64,000 bases of DNA from Membranipora membranacea (GCA_914767715.1 OU612074.1:20818062-20882061), one strand, 5' to 3'. Positions 35,401 to 49,085 are shown, numbered from the stretch's first letter. A program made the numbers and translations. The notes: generated from the letters alone by a model not told the origin.

Positions 35401-38400
35401 TTAAACAGGGGAGGTGGCAGGAAGCCTTATGCATTGTGAAAAGTCAACATCGGAATCTCAGAAATTTACCGCTGCCGGACTTTGTTAGCACACTTGTGGT
35501 TCTACATTTAAATGCTGCCATTGTCTGCATACTTTAACATAAACATAACAATGCCTCATATCGATACATAATGTAGCTTTGAGTGCAAATCCTGACAATG
35601 CCCTAAGCATGGAATCCCTGACCGGTTTGAGGTGAAAAATCAATTTGAAAAATCATGGCAAGGTTGAATCTCAGCAAAGAAGAGCAAAAGCAACGCGTGT
35701 GATGAGAAAACCTTAGTATGCGGCGATGCGCCGGCTGGTTTTGGTTTCTCCGATAGAGATTCAGAAACCGGCTTTGTAAACAACGGCGGCGGAGACAGTG
35801 AGAAATTTCAAATTTAAATCAAAAACACAACGCTTACAGACAGTATCTGAAACTTTTTTTATCCTCGTCTTACACTCTAATTTTGACCACCTGCCTTAAA
35901 AAAATAGATAAATTCATAAACAAAAGCTGTAAATTGGGATTATTCAGTTGAAGATAGACTTTGAAATAGTACTTGTTGCACCAGGGGCAGACGCTCTATC
36001 CACCCCTTACTGTGTGTGAGAGAGACCCCTGGAGGTGGTAATGTTTGCGCACCACTGATTGATCGTTCTAACCTATGGTTGGGAATTGAGATGTTAACAT
36101 GCTTAAATTATTAATAATGCTGGTAATTACTAGTATTACGCTAATTAAGATACCATAATAGGCACAATAGGCTGTGCCGTAACACCGGTTACATCATCAA
36201 ATCTCAGCAAAAACTGAGAGAATTTGGTGCTAATCCATTGTTGCAATGATTTACATCACTCTGTGATGTATTTTTGGGTTCAAACGCTTTCCTGTTTGAG
36301 TTATTTTAGGAAGTATTGGTTGAGTTTAGCGAGAGGAGCGCTGGCATGTGTTCAAGAGCCCTCAGCATATCTCTTTGTAGTCTGCCTAGTCTGTGTTTCT
36401 TTCTTCCACCTCAACACATTTATTAAACTTTGCATGCTGTAAATAAGCTAACAGTATAATGTAGGGATCCTAAAGCATAAATAATCTTTGGCATTGCTTA
36501 TCTTTAAAAACACAAGAGTTTGCCGGAGTTATCACCTTTTATATACAGGTGGAAATGACTACTATTCAAATACTTAATTATCTGGATTATACGTGTGGAA
36601 ACTTTAACTGATGTCATGTCTTTACCACAAGGATAGAGACGGCATTGTCTATAGGTCAATATTCCCAGTCTACACCTTCAATATTTCTGTCAAGTTATGT
36701 GTACTTTCAGCAAAATGTCAAACCATGCGGTGTATCATGCTGAAACCATCGAGCTGAAACCTAAACCCTGCATAAAAAATTATTTTTAGGCAATATTTTC
36801 TCATATAAAAAAATTAAAAACAATGCTGTTGTAGTGGCATCCCACAGACTTTAGGCAACAATTTTTCGCACCTGTTTAATTTTTGTTTTCTTGTTTGAAG
36901 TCCTTGCAATAGCCAAGCATAGTTTATGTCTGATTTTTGTACAACATTGGAATTTTTATTTATAGGATAGATCGTTCACGCTAATCGTTTCCATTTTAAT
37001 CCAGGATTGTTGTTGACACTCACACTCCCACACTTTAAACTCTGCAGACTACTACAAATCTAATTAGCGCTCTTCTCCAGATTATCTAACATTATAATAA
37101 CTAATTGTCTGACCGTGGACGGTCACGTTTACTAAAGCTGCTCTTCTGCCATTCATGTAAGCATTAGAATCATACATGGAGACCAAAGTGACATGTTTTA
37201 CTCCCCCAACTTAGCCATGATTAGCAGTTTAGATTGATTATAACAGGAGTAAGGGATGACAATCACTCCCCAACTGTTACTTTATCGAGGGTAGTGAGAG
37301 CTGCCTAGGCACTCCTAGTCTTCAAGGAGGGTCCTCAACAATACCAACAGATAGTAAAACTAGAAGGCCTGGTCATCCAGACTTAGAACACCACATTGAA
37401 AGTTAATATTCTTAAATCTAATGACAACAAAAAGGATTTTGGCTAGAACCTAACCATCTATTTCGGCGATTAATTATTTTCAGGTATGAGGAAGCCTAAA
37501 TTGAACATTATGTCTTGCAGTTGCAGAATAATTAATTATCAGGGGGTTTGAGTGCCTGGTCATACGGCCTGCTGAGGACGCTAAGTTTTGGGCCCCAGTA
37601 TTGAGGGGGTGTGTGAGTTAGCGCTATATAGAAGATTAATCCAACTTAATACCCTAATTACTTCACCATACGAGGAAAATTTCAGGCCCGATTTTCTAAT
37701 CTTGTACTTTTGTCAATAAATCATGTGCCCTGTTTACTGAGACAATTCTCCCTGCGGAGACTTATAAAAATTTGATAGTGCAAGAAATATTATAGGTTCG
37801 CTGTAACACTGAGGTCACAGTCATGGCTATGATAGCTTCATACTCTGCAGGTAGAATTATTTTTCCAGTTGCTGTTGACCTAAAATGCATCTAACAAATC
37901 ATCCGTTACCAAACCCCCAAGCGTATGACGGAACAATTTTAATAAACTCTGTCTATTTGTTCGCAACACAAACATTCTTGTAGTTAAAAATGAACATTTT
38001 TTATGTGAAATTTATAACCTCATATCTCTTTATCCAGAATTTCTGAGAATCCACCGCAATGGTAAGATCATATGCGGTTGTTATATAATAAAACTCGGGC
38101 AGACTAAACAGCTGCAAAATTTTTATTGTTCCAAGAATAGTTCCAAGGTACCCCCTTTTATTTGAAAATTTCTTAAATATCAGGGGCCGTAATTATTTAT
38201 TAGAATTCTCAGAAATCTTCTTATAGTGCATCGGATTCCAGCAATGCCATTACAGACTATTGACCTACTTTTTCAAACCTCCTCCTCTCTCATTTTAAAC
38301 TATTCAGTCTTGTTATATCTTTACCAATGTGACGAACAAGTTCAGAAAATAAATATCTAAAAAACATCTCTTCAATCAGTTAAAATAACTTTTTCATTAA

Positions 38401-41400
38401 ATACCTTTAAATTTAATTTAATGAAAGTTTACTTAAAATGAATACAATAACTTGTGCTTCAGGCATGAGATAAGAACAAACTATACCTTTTCTAAACGCA
38501 ACAACTTTAGCATATCATTAAATTCCTATATTGTACTTAATTGTTTATATTTGTAATTTTGAAAGGATTAACCAGTTATTCATAATACACATAGCACTGT
38601 TGCATTACTCCGTGATAATTTTGTTGCTGTAAAAGCAACGCCGATATTTCCTAACAACTCAACTTTAGAGAGCTCTTGCTAACGGTACCATCCCTTGGAC
38701 ATAAATGAGCATCCCATCCCTGTATGAATGACTATTATAAAGGTGATTATATTAAAGTATATATAAAAAAGATACTCTGAAATTTTACTTCCAGAGAAGA
38801 TGTTCCGGCTTGGTTCAAGAGTATTCGTATATATACAATAATGATGATATATAATTGAATATTTACTATTTATTACGCCAGCCCATATTTAGAACTGCCA
38901 GTGTCAGCATAAATGATATATAAAGTAAAAAAATTAAAATGATGAGTTATCTCTCCTTACCTGATTTACATTATCTCGTGGCCTTGCTGTCTGTCTGTAT
39001 GTCTGTTGTGTTATTATTCTGTAGATTTCTGATTTATATTAATCCTCTGTTTGTTTGCCCGGAAAGAATAAGTCTAAAAATATCTACAAAAGAATTGATA
39101 ATAACAAAATCAAACGCAGAAGAATAATAATATCAAACATCTCAAAACGATCATCTAATGTAATCTCTGAATCAGATGAAGATTGTTTTGATTGGCTAGC
39201 AGAGCAATTAGTAGCTGTTTTTTATTTATTTTTCCTCTCAGCTCCCACTCTATGACATGTGCATGGCCCCATATCCTTGTACACGGGGGGGGGGAGGGTT
39301 ACAGACTCATCCCAGCAAAATACAGTCAGCATAAAAATTGAAACAACAATATATTTGACCCTAAATTGAAAACAGTGAAACTAGCAATTCGAAATCAAGC
39401 CACAACCCAAAAATTTCAGCCTCTGGCATAATTCTGTGGCACTGCTCCTTCCTCGATGAGTTCTCAGGTTCTGATTTGGCAGTTTTGTTTTAGTTTCATC
39501 ATGAAAAACGCGTGACTGATTAGCATAGTAAATATTTTTAGACTGCTTGATTGTTTTAAGTTAATTTGCGTCAGGTGGGAGTTCCGAGGTATTTCAATGT
39601 TTAATCGTTGTTAGCCTGATTATGCAGCAGCGTTATGGCCTGATATCCACACATGATCTTCCAATTTGGAATTTCCCTTGTGGCAGCAAAAAATGAGCAA
39701 TCTTGCCGACACACAAAAAAATGGATACAAAAGATTGCAATGACGCCATACCCACTTAGCAACGTGCGAAACAGTCTGGAATTCGAATCGGGCTGATGAA
39801 ATTCACTTTTGAATTTCTACGAACGTGATCTTGTGGATAAGCTTCTTTAATTTCTCTTCCTGTCTCATGTGTTACCCAAGGAAGAGCTACCATGCAACCA
39901 GTGTTGTTTTAAACTAATTCCTAAATTCCAATACATTACTCTATGGCCTCAACTACAAGTCAACACAAAACTATGGGTAATCACAAAGCTGTTGCAAGCG
40001 ATTACGTAAAAAATACCATTTCACTATCGACTGCTAGACAAATTCAAATCAATAGTCTAATTCGGACAAAACAAATCACAGCGCAAAGCTATTCAGAGGA
40101 CAAAAGTTATTCAGAGTACAAAAGGTATGAGATTCTTCTTCTTTGGGGTTGTAAATACAAACATAACAGGCGGAGTAAGGTGTAAAATAAAGGCTTATTG
40201 TCTTACTTATAGATTAACGTAGTGTTAATCTTTGTACGTAGATTCTACAAATAACTGGGACCAGATACAGTCAACTAAAGCTTTAGCTGATTACAACTAA
40301 AAGGCTTCTGCCTATATACCCTAGTTTTAGAAAAGAAACATGGGATAGAAGAAAAGTCAACACTATGGGACACATTTGCCTTTATTTTAATAGGGCAAGA
40401 ATTTTTTATCACAAAACCTCAAATTTTGATTGACCATATATGGTCAAACAACTATTAACGGATTCATGTATGAATTCACCTTCCTAAAAAAATACTGCGG
40501 CCTCAAATTGCCTCAGTGAATATATTGATAACAAACTACCAACTATATTTCTGCAAAACCAAGGATTTCAGTGAAACACGAGACGTTTTTTGAAGTTGAG
40601 TATATTAGACATGACAGCCCACAGTTTTATGACTTTGTTGATTCAGAATATAATTAGCTTCCTGTTGTTTTGTCTTGTCAAATTAGCTGAATGGGTCTAA
40701 ACCTAATTAGACTACAACCACTTCTGAGGCAAAACAAGCCACAGCGGCAAACAGCTGCAGTGTAAGGTGCCTGATACTGTATGTTCTATTTATTACTGGT
40801 TATTTTCACTGCCAGGGGTAAAAAATGGACACTCACACACTTCGTGTTGAGTGGATGTCACTGTGATAATAATTTAAAAAAGAAGTTCAAATTTGGCAGT
40901 CGCTGTGATGCATATGTTGGGCTGTTAGAGGGAGATTTTCGTTTTCACACTACCTACATGTCTGACGTCATGCTTGAGCCTTTGCAGTAATTTAAACATG
41001 AAGTAAAACACATACTGATTTGGGCAAATCACAAGCTGTAGCCTGTAAGCCAAAAACTCTGCACAATGTTGTCGTATTGCATCTCCTGCAACAGGTTGCA
41101 AGAGTGTAGGGAAAATAGTGAGAACAATTTGCAACAGATACCCCTGTTGATGTGCTACATCGCCTGCAAGTCAGGAGTGGTCTGACACTAAAGGGTTTTA
41201 GGACTTGTGATCTTCAGATCCAGGTTCGATTCCCGGGCCCCAGCCATCATATCAATTTCAATATATTTCCGATAAGGAATATATCAGGATAAAATGTAGG
41301 CCAGTTATAAATTTAGAGTTTATTGTAATCTCATCTCAATGCGTGGAGAGCGACTCAACGATGCTGTTCCGCAATGTAAGAAGACCTCCCGCTAATCAAG

Positions 41401-42884
41401 ACACCAGCGAACAACCCTAGACTGTACACCAAGGGAGACTGAGGACGCTAATTTACCACTTGGGGTGTAAGTTAAACAACCTCAGATCACACTTACAAAA
41501 GACATCTCCACCATGGGATTAGCCCTGTCATCAGAGGATATGGCACCAATACCAACCAACGCCTCGCAGAAAGTTCAGTCGCTGTTGGGAGCTCTGCATC
41601 ATTCCCAATCAAATTGTCAACAAATCAACCAATCAAATTGCTTGAATTTCATCTAAGTCCAATCAAAGCACAGGTTGCAATACAAACCGCCTGTGATAAA
41701 AATTAGATGACCTTTTTGGATTGAAAAGTGATAGGTTGTTATTGAAAGGATAATGAGTAGATTACATGTTGATAAATTGAGCAGCTCCATAAGGATTAGT
41801 CAGCTTCATCAATGGACGCTTTAGGTCCAGGGCTCAATTATCACCTGGCCTCCCGTTTACTTAGACCAAAATCATTCTATAGACTTAACATAGAGTCAGT
41901 TATGAGTGTAACATTGGTGGAGCTATTTTTGTCAATGGGCCTGTGGTGTCTTTATGCCCCTGTATTGAATTAAGGACCCTCTGAGCAAAACTTGACCAAT
42001 ACTGGGTGTTTGAACTTGGCTGCGGTGAACAAACTCAACAACTCGCCGTGTCCACTCTTGAGCGCTAACATCGGAAGAGGCTACACGTGAGAAAACTTGA
42101 ACATTTGTTTGAGGTTTTGATATCAACACAAGAGTTACAAGCTTTACAAACCATCAAGTGACCCTTATGACGTAAAATGCCTCCTTTCTAAGGTTTTAAA
42201 CACATCAATTCAATTTTTAAGGTAAACAATTGACCTTAATCGCGAGCAAATACTAATAAAATTATGAAAACGGCTTCACAAGTCTAAGCGCCACTGATCT
42301 AGTTTTACGAGTGGATAAGAGGGTTTCGCCTGAAGCGATTAACAGGGATTTTGGCCAAAGATTAATATAGAACAATATTTGAATTAAAATGATGAAATTA
42401 AAATTTTGTCGAAAATTGAAATGCAAATTTGTTGTGAAATAAGGTTGAAGCCATAAACTTTAGAAAAGAAGATTGCTCCTGACAGCTACATGATTTGAAA
42501 TATTATTGTTTACACGCTAACAAATGTTGCAACAGGTAACGTCAGGTTAGACACACTCGAAGCATAAAAACACGATCTCACAGATTTGATGTGACACAAC
42601 TTATGACGTTTGTTTGCAGTTTCATCATTGTACACGAGCTAGTGACCATCTTATTAGTCAGATAGCTCGATAGAAACAGCAGCAATAGGGCAACTTAGAG
42701 GTTCTACACCTTGACTGCAGGGATGTGACGACTATTTTGTAATTTGAAATGCGAAAGAGAAACTGTCCTACCATCACATGTGCCAAGCTTTAGGGTATAG
42801 TAATGCGACATCAATAAATGATCATATTAAAACCCAACTAAATGCAGAGAGTTTGTCTCAACAAAAACTTACAGTTTTTCTTAC
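32465..42884. other. Ten-kilobase stretch without coding sequence
   Basis: Apart from the SINE at 41170-41245, I find no frame with a known motif and no set of splice sites making an exon chain. It may be intron 1 of the neurotrophin gene if the exon-like segment at 42885-43275 belongs to it. Weak candidates such as 39055-39255 (+) and 39943-40185 (+) stand alone. Confidence 0.4.
41170..41245 (+). mobile_element. tRNA-derived SINE head
   Basis: It has a B box GGTTCGATTCC at 41223-41233, which fits the consensus GGTTCGANTCC. It is preceded by GACTTGTGATCTTCAGATC and, at the usual distance, a degenerate A-box-like TGGTCTGACACTAAAGGG. The acceptor stem does not pair, so this is not a working tRNA gene. 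Confidence 0.6.
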
Positions 42885-43275
42885 CTGTTCGGCTGTATGC
42901 GTTGGCTGATCTTGATACAGACTTTTTGATAAGTCCGCTTTGCTCTGTTTGTAATCCAAAAGAATAATGCGCTCGCTAAATAAGATTTTCGGACTCGTAG
43001 CGAGAAAATCTCGGTTGTTTCGGGCGACACAGATAGTGTCCTCCAAGAGAGAGACGCCAGCTAATTCGAATGAGATGTGAGAAGTATAATGAGTTAAGTC
43101 TGACTCAAAGTAGAAATAGAAGCAATTTATATTTTTCTCACTCAATTTAGAAGACAGTTCTATTGTATTATCGAATAATACAGCGCTCTATTTAGAAACA
43201 ACTTTGATTGTCACTGCAGAGTTAATAGTTCAGCTAATTTGTCAATTTCTCTTTCAGTCAATCAGTTAGAAATTC
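42885..43275 (-). other. Probable non-coding 5' exon (minus strand)
   Basis: On the minus strand the segment ends in a consensus donor, CAG|GTAAGA (exon end 42885). A TATA-like ATATAAAG lies about 30 bases before its presumed start. No ATG occurs anywhere in these roughly 390 bases on that strand, as expected of a 5' UTR exon. The next known gene downstream on the strand is the neurotrophin, whose coding exon needs a 5' partner. The start is a guess from the TATA position. Confidence 0.4.
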
Positions 43276-43301
43276 GGTTCAAATATTCTCTCCCCGCAGT
43301 T

Positions 43302-43309
43302 CTTTATAT
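43302..43309 (-). promoter_or_regulatory. TATA-like box for the 42.9-43.3 kb exon
   Basis: ATATAAAG on the minus strand, followed about 30 bases downstream by the presumed transcription start. Confidence 0.35.
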
Positions 43310-45442
43310 TGAAATGAAAGAAAAGCTTGCGCTGAGGTCTTTGAGCAGAGCCTAGTGCTTATAATCAAACATGCTTCTATTGTGTAGTCAAGTATATATA
43401 CATGCCCACAAAGTCATGTACCTATCATGTGAATGAATGGGCTAAAATCCACCTTACTGCGGTCTGTCTGTTACAACAGCCAACTGTTGTGTAGTGTCAG
43501 TAGTGTACATCAAGAGACAAGATCAACAATTAAAACTGGCCTTCAAAAGTAATCAATGCAGTGTAAACCTCACTCGGCAAGTGTTTGTTATTAGAGTTTA
43601 ATCACTTGTAAAAAATCACTAAACTTATCAAAGAGTCACAGGGCGACCCGACCCATTCACCGACTCGTTCGTTCCGGCGCTCATGTCGATTAATGTCTCA
43701 TGTAATTTAAGACTAATCATTAATACAAGAAGTAGAACATCTAGCTGGGTGGACGCAGTTTTTTATTTTGTTTTAATCATATTTCAAAAGGAGATGCACT
43801 GACATAATTGGGCCTCGGCATTATCTGCTATATTGATGTTTGGATGAAGCTTAATTTTGACTGACAGATTTCACCGCAATGTTGTACATAAATATAATGA
43901 AATTTGTTGTTGGCTACTTTTATGGTTTTGTATCCAGCTGATGTTTCAGTTATTTCTCACAATTCGGTCAGTTGCAGGAAAACAGTGCATGAAACCTTTG
44001 GTGCCAGCAGCGGAAAGGTGTAAGATTCACGAAATGCACTCAGCCGCCTGACATATCTAATATTCTCAGAAGACATTCAAAGGATTTCGGACAAAGGACT
44101 AATTGCTGAGGGCCAATAAACACAAGATCCGTAAACAACATTGTTATATACTGTGTTACAACCTAGCGTACCTGCAGGCTTCTATCTAACAAAAATGAGT
44201 CAGGACCAATTTGTGTGCAATAAGATATCAAAGCAGTTAGCTTTTGTACATAGTATGAGCTTTTGCACTTACTTACAATCTCTAAAATGTCAAATACTTA
44301 TACTCGGTCTTTTCATTGGTATTTCAAAATCATGATTGACATGCAAGCCTTTCAAAATGTGCATAGGGCCTACCTGATTTTCTTGGTATCAGAAATCGGG
44401 GCTTTAGCATGCGTGTTAGTTCCTGGAGTAGCATATGGTGTAACAAGCTCATTCATCATTAGGGAGGAGAGATTGAAAAAGAAATGCAATGGTAGTAGTT
44501 GTTCATTGATCAAATAATTATCCTCCCATGCATTAAATGGAAGACAACTCCTTATATTTGAAATGTGGCGAGCATTCAAAAGGTAATGAATAACTTCATA
44601 CATTCACAAACTGCCACTTTTTAGTCAAGCAGGTGGAAGTATCAATATGCAAAATGGTCTAGAGATAACACAGGAGCAAAACAATGACAGAATACAGTGT
44701 CCACCATACCTTCCCATCAACTCAGTGCTGTCCTATGGCCTAATAATAAAAAGTTACCTGAAAAATTACCTGCATTATAATATTAAAATGATCGTATCAC
44801 AGTACAAAAGGTGATAGGCTTGAAGGAAGATGATAGGTAGGGCCCAAGACAATCTGAAGGCTTGTTGCTGGTAACTTAGTCTACTGTGTTAGCTCATGCT
44901 TTGCAGCTTGGCTTCTTTCTCAAAGCGTAGCAACTGAAAAATTGCAGAGCTAGTACTACAACATCTTCTTAGGTTTTAGATTTAATTCAAAATGGTAATC
45001 AACATGCCTAAACTTTGCCTGAAGAAAACATCGTTCACGTAAGTCAGGATATGAAAATGGGTTTCAGTCAACATGACACAACAGCATATCAGCCACAATA
45101 TGTTGCGTCATTATCGCTATGTTTTTGTTTTATAAGCAGCTCAAAATATCACTTAATAAAATAAATAAGTTGTCATCACAAGTGATGAATAAATTAAAAG
45201 TAATTTGATTCCATATTGACTAATTCATTGATACTGCAGAGTGCTGAGTGTTTGCTTGGACTTCTAATTACAAACTTGATTGGGTATAATATTATATGCT
45301 CTTTGGCGGGTGTTGTTTTAAATTAGAATAAAAAGGTCACACATATAATATGTCGATCGAAATCCTGATCCGCAATGCTCCCACAACTCATTTGAGTGTG
45401 GTGCTGAGTTTAGCTGACTAGCTACGTTTCGAGTTGGCTATC
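43310..45442. other. No coding sequence seen; 5' flank of the gene at 45443
   Basis: Short frames (43857-44051, 44141-44335, 44263-44517, 44370-44603) overlap, disagree in strand and carry no motif. The 100 bases before 45443 should contain the promoter of the next gene, but no TATA box stands out. Confidence 0.4.
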
Positions 45443-47799
45443 ATGGGGGATTCTGAGCAAGCGAACTTAAGGTAGGAAATGGTTTTTGTCAAGCAGGCCT
45501 GTCTATTTGATTAAATTTTTTTCAAATCCTTTAACTTCAAACAACATCATTGCTAATACTATACAATACATCTTTCTCAGCAGGTATATTCAAGGAGAAA
45601 CTGTTAAACTGTATTATGATTTGGCGCAATTGAAAGAGAGAGAATGAGAGCAATGAATAGGCAAAAAATATACTACCTGTTGAAACCGAAAAACCTCACA
45701 GGTTCCCGCAGGCATCATTACATCATTCAAACCAAGTGACATCTCATGGGAATGTCTATCGAGGTCAGGAGCTGCTAGATGACCATATCTAGCTCCATGT
45801 GTATTCTATGCATGCATGTATTCTTACTTGTTTCTAGGGAACCAATCAAGGTAAACAAAGGACAAAAGTCCAAACAGAAACAGACAAAAGGTAAACCATC
45901 AGCCAGTACTGCCGCCATGACACAAGCAGCCATGAAAAATAAAACTATACAGCGAGAACTCAGGAAAAGTAAGATTCATTGAAAAATATCATACCAGGGA
46001 GGGTGGGATATGATCATACAAGTTAGATCTTTATTACCACTCAGCCTGTGGTCCATGTACTTTGTGGGGCCTAGAACCAGCTTGAAACAAGGCACCCTGT
46101 GAAGAAAATCTCCATTTCAAACCATTGGTAGTGTTATATCAATCACAGAGGGTGAGCAAGAAAGCTAAGGAAAATTTTACAGCGTAGCACCACAGAGATT
46201 TTATCTTACCCTTGTTGAGTTTCTTTTTCTCAAAGATGCTGACTTGCAGATTTAATTGATAAGCCGCCACTTGTTTAATCAGGGGGATTGTTCTACTAAT
46301 AGCAGTCCATAATGTATTGCTAACATCAATTACATTGAAAAAGTAAACAGTTTGGTTTGGTCGGTAATTGAATAAGAATATTGAAGCTCTTTTTTAATAT
46401 CAATTTGAAATTTTTTTTAGATCTACGCATATTATCACTGGAGGCTGAGATATCTCGAAAGGCCCTCACAGCGAGCATAAACTGCGAGCGTTACAAAAGA
46501 ACGAAAGTGCTACAGAACCACACGCCTTCCAGGCATTACGTCCCACCTCAGCAAAGCAAATCACGTCCTACCACAAGACAGCCCACATCAGTCACACCAC
46601 CCCCACCATTAAATGGTCTAATAAGGTTTGTCTTCGGCTCACCATAGTTGTAAAACAGCTGCCATAATGTCTGAGTCTACACACTGCACTCTGACTTATG
46701 TAATGGTTTGTTTGGTACACATGCACGTGGTACTGCCTTTTGCTGCAATGTACTTTTATCGTGTGGCTCTGCAGAGTGCATTAGTCTCAGTCATTGAACT
46801 AGTGGCTGCTCACCTGTTAACGATACTAAAAGACAATCATCAGTTTGAGGGTTGGGTATCCTTGGTTGGGTTACCATCTCACTTAGTACAAATGAGGCCC
46901 GCTAGTAGACAGGTTGTCAATAAAACATTCCCACATAATCGCCTGCTGTGGACAGAAAGAAGCCATGCTGCTTTTTTGCACCACAAATTTCACCTATTTC
47001 GCAAGCTGTGCAGGTAAAACTTCAATAACCTGATTGCTTGTCGATTATGAAAAACTCAAGGTTTGATAAGAGAAATACACCCGATGATGCTGGGGGCTGG
47101 AACAACCCGCATAAAAGGTTTTTTAGTGAGACTCAAACCCACGACTCCTGTGGCACTAATTGCACCACCTACCATCTCTACCATCCCTAGAAATCTCGCT
47201 GTATGTTTTAATCTACAAAATTAATTCTTATTCTGTATTCCAAAAACTTCAGCTCGGAGAACTTATTCTAAATATTTACTTTGTGTTTCATCTCAAATAG
47301 TCAGACTGTGTTACTTAATAGTTGTGCCAGGTTAATATGCAATTGGTTTTTAATCATTGTATTATAACAGGGATTAATCTATCTATCAACAGACGGTTCA
47401 GTTAAACTCAATTCCCCAACCTGGCATATCCCTCATATTCCTGGGAATTCAAGATAATTGCATTGTGGGATACTCTCTTAATCACACCCTATTGTCTTTC
47501 ACGCATATGATATTCAGCCAGCCAATCATCTTTTTTGTTACAGAGCGAGCCTAGCGGTACGACCAGTGACAAGCCACATACCAGAGATACAAGAGCGCAT
47601 AACTACCACAACTACAAGATGTAAATCTATACAGGCTCACCATAGACCCACACAAAGTAGTACTGCGAAGGTGAAGTTTAAAGAAGATCGACCTGTAGAT
47701 GTCTATGATAGGATAAATCAATGGATACAAACTCAAAAAATATTCAATCAGAACACAGGGATACTATCAAAGAGTAAAAAGAACATACTTGCTTTCTGA
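45443..47799 (+). CDS. Uncharacterised basic protein, four exons, 206 aa
   Basis: I do not recognise it. Exons are 45443-45471, 45838-45968, 46421-46625 and 47544-47799, with donors GTAGGA, GTAAGA and GTTTGT and acceptors TCTAG, TTTTAG and TTACAG. All junctions keep one frame of 207 codons including the stop. The ATG (ATCATGGG) has good context. After MGDSEQANLREP the protein is very rich in Lys and Gln (residues 12-55). A more hydrophobic helix-like stretch, LRILSLEAEISRKAL, follows at about residues 55-70. The next part is rich in Pro, Thr and Gln with TPPPPL, then a Thr/Arg-rich stretch. The C-terminal region, DRPVDVYDRINQWIQTQKIF, looks folded or amphipathic. There is no signal peptide or membrane segment. 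It is probably nuclear or cytoskeletal by composition only. The long third intron contains a 129-codon open frame and a SINE. Confidence 0.7.
47120..47190 (-). mobile_element. Possible tRNA-derived SINE
   Basis: On the minus strand, TGGTGCAATTAGTGCC (A-box-like) is followed about 15 bases later by GGGTTTGAGTCTC (B-box-like, two changes from consensus). It lies in intron 3 of the 206-aa gene. Cloverleaf pairing is poor. Confidence 0.4.
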
Positions 47800-47928
47800 T
47801 CAGCAAAAAATATTTTCTTATTTTGTTCTCTTTTTCTAACTCAATATTTTTCGCCAAATTTGCATAGACTATTATTTTTGGAGTATTTTATATTTAATCT
47901 TGAATTGCAAAATCGGGGAAGGTCTTAG

Positions 47929-48158
47929 TTAAGGTAATGTCAAAGACCAACATTCCACCTGTTTTGAAATTTCTTGCAATTAATTTGACTCCTCCATCTA
48001 CTTTGACAAAAACAGCGTTTTCTGCCTCATTTCCTCCCTTTAATGACACAACATCATCGAATCAAGTTTTTGTTCAGGTATTCATTTTCAGTAGCTCGGC
48101 AGCTTTCCAACGGTATATGATATGTTGATATTCGGATCGGTCTTTGACATTACCTTAA
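47929..48158. mobile_element. TTAA-flanked MITE, 222-bp body
   Basis: TTAA (47929-47932) followed by GGTAATGTCAAAGACC is mirrored exactly by GGTCTTTGACATTACC before TTAA (48155-48158). The 16-bp termini differ from those of the MITE at 23462-24034, so this is another family with the same TTAA preference. It begins 130 bases after the stop of the 206-aa gene. The short frame inside is not a gene. Confidence 0.85.
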
Positions 48159-49085
48159 GTCTAGTTGAGCAGCCTATCACTTGATGCGTCGGGTTAACTT
48201 TGTGATGCTGTACAGAGGGTTACCAACAAGCAGGATAACTTTTTACTGATATAATGACCCACCCCTGATAATATTCCCCCAGGTTAGATCCTACAATGCT
48301 ACACTCAAAGATTTGTCTTTCCAAAATATCATTTAGAATATTCCAGTTTATTCTTAGCTGCTTCATTTGGTATGCACAAAATTGAGATCAGAAAAGTCTT
48401 AATGATTTATCAAAAACTCATCAGGTTGAATTTTTAGCACTGATGATTTTGAAACCCAGAGGAATTTTAAAGACATAATACCGAAAACTCTATAAGTGAA
48501 ATACATCAACAAAGGTTGTCAACAAAGAAACAGTAACGAAAAGAGAAAACAATTGATAGTTTAGTTTAAACTACAAAGACCTAAAGCTGCCGAACAAGCC
48601 TGTGTAAAAGACCATCTTTACATTCTGACAAAACACATGTAAAAACCACAGACTCTCGTATGGGCTAAGGTATGATAGATAGGCAATTGTATAACCTTTG
48701 ACCTGGTTATAGATCAATCAACTATTACAGGAATAGAGGATAACCTTGGCTATAATAATCAAATCGATGAAAGCCCGCCAGATGTCATAAAAACCTTTTT
48801 GACTAGCACCTGCCCAATCCATGACATTATTAACACTGATACAAGGAAAGAAAAACTTACAAAATTTTTTCAACAAACATAATTCAGTTAAGTGGAAGCG
48901 ACTATGATCACACATACAACACTATCCCAATTGTTTCTCTGAGATCGTACTAGCCTCAGGCCTCGGCATAGTAATGTATTGCATATACAGCATTGTAGAA
49001 TCAATTCCCAACATTGTACTGAACATTGGTTAAAGAGTCATAAAAAAGTGATGACGTAACCTACTATTTCTCTCAAATAAGTTTC
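48159..49085. other. No coding sequence; 3' flank of the exoribonuclease gene
   Basis: It lies between the convergent ends of the 206-aa gene and the DIS3L2-like gene and should contain the latter's 3' UTR. No frame with a motif is seen. Confidence 0.4.

Noticed and set aside
39055-39255. Short Lys/Ile/Ser-rich plus-strand frame ending in a DEDCFDWLAEQL-like stretch
   Set aside because: It could be an isolated exon, but no partner exons or clear acceptor were found nearby.
41170-41245. Functional tRNA gene
   Set aside because: The B box is good, but the acceptor and anticodon stems do not pair; a SINE head is more likely.
42858-43145. 95-codon minus-strand frame
   Set aside because: It begins with TTG, has no ATG, and runs through a consensus splice donor. 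A non-coding 5' exon explains it better.
46628-47017. 129-codon plus-strand frame in intron 3 of the 206-aa gene
   Set aside because: It is rather long, but splicing around it keeps the host frame, it has no recognisable domain, and it lies near a SINE. RNA evidence would be needed.
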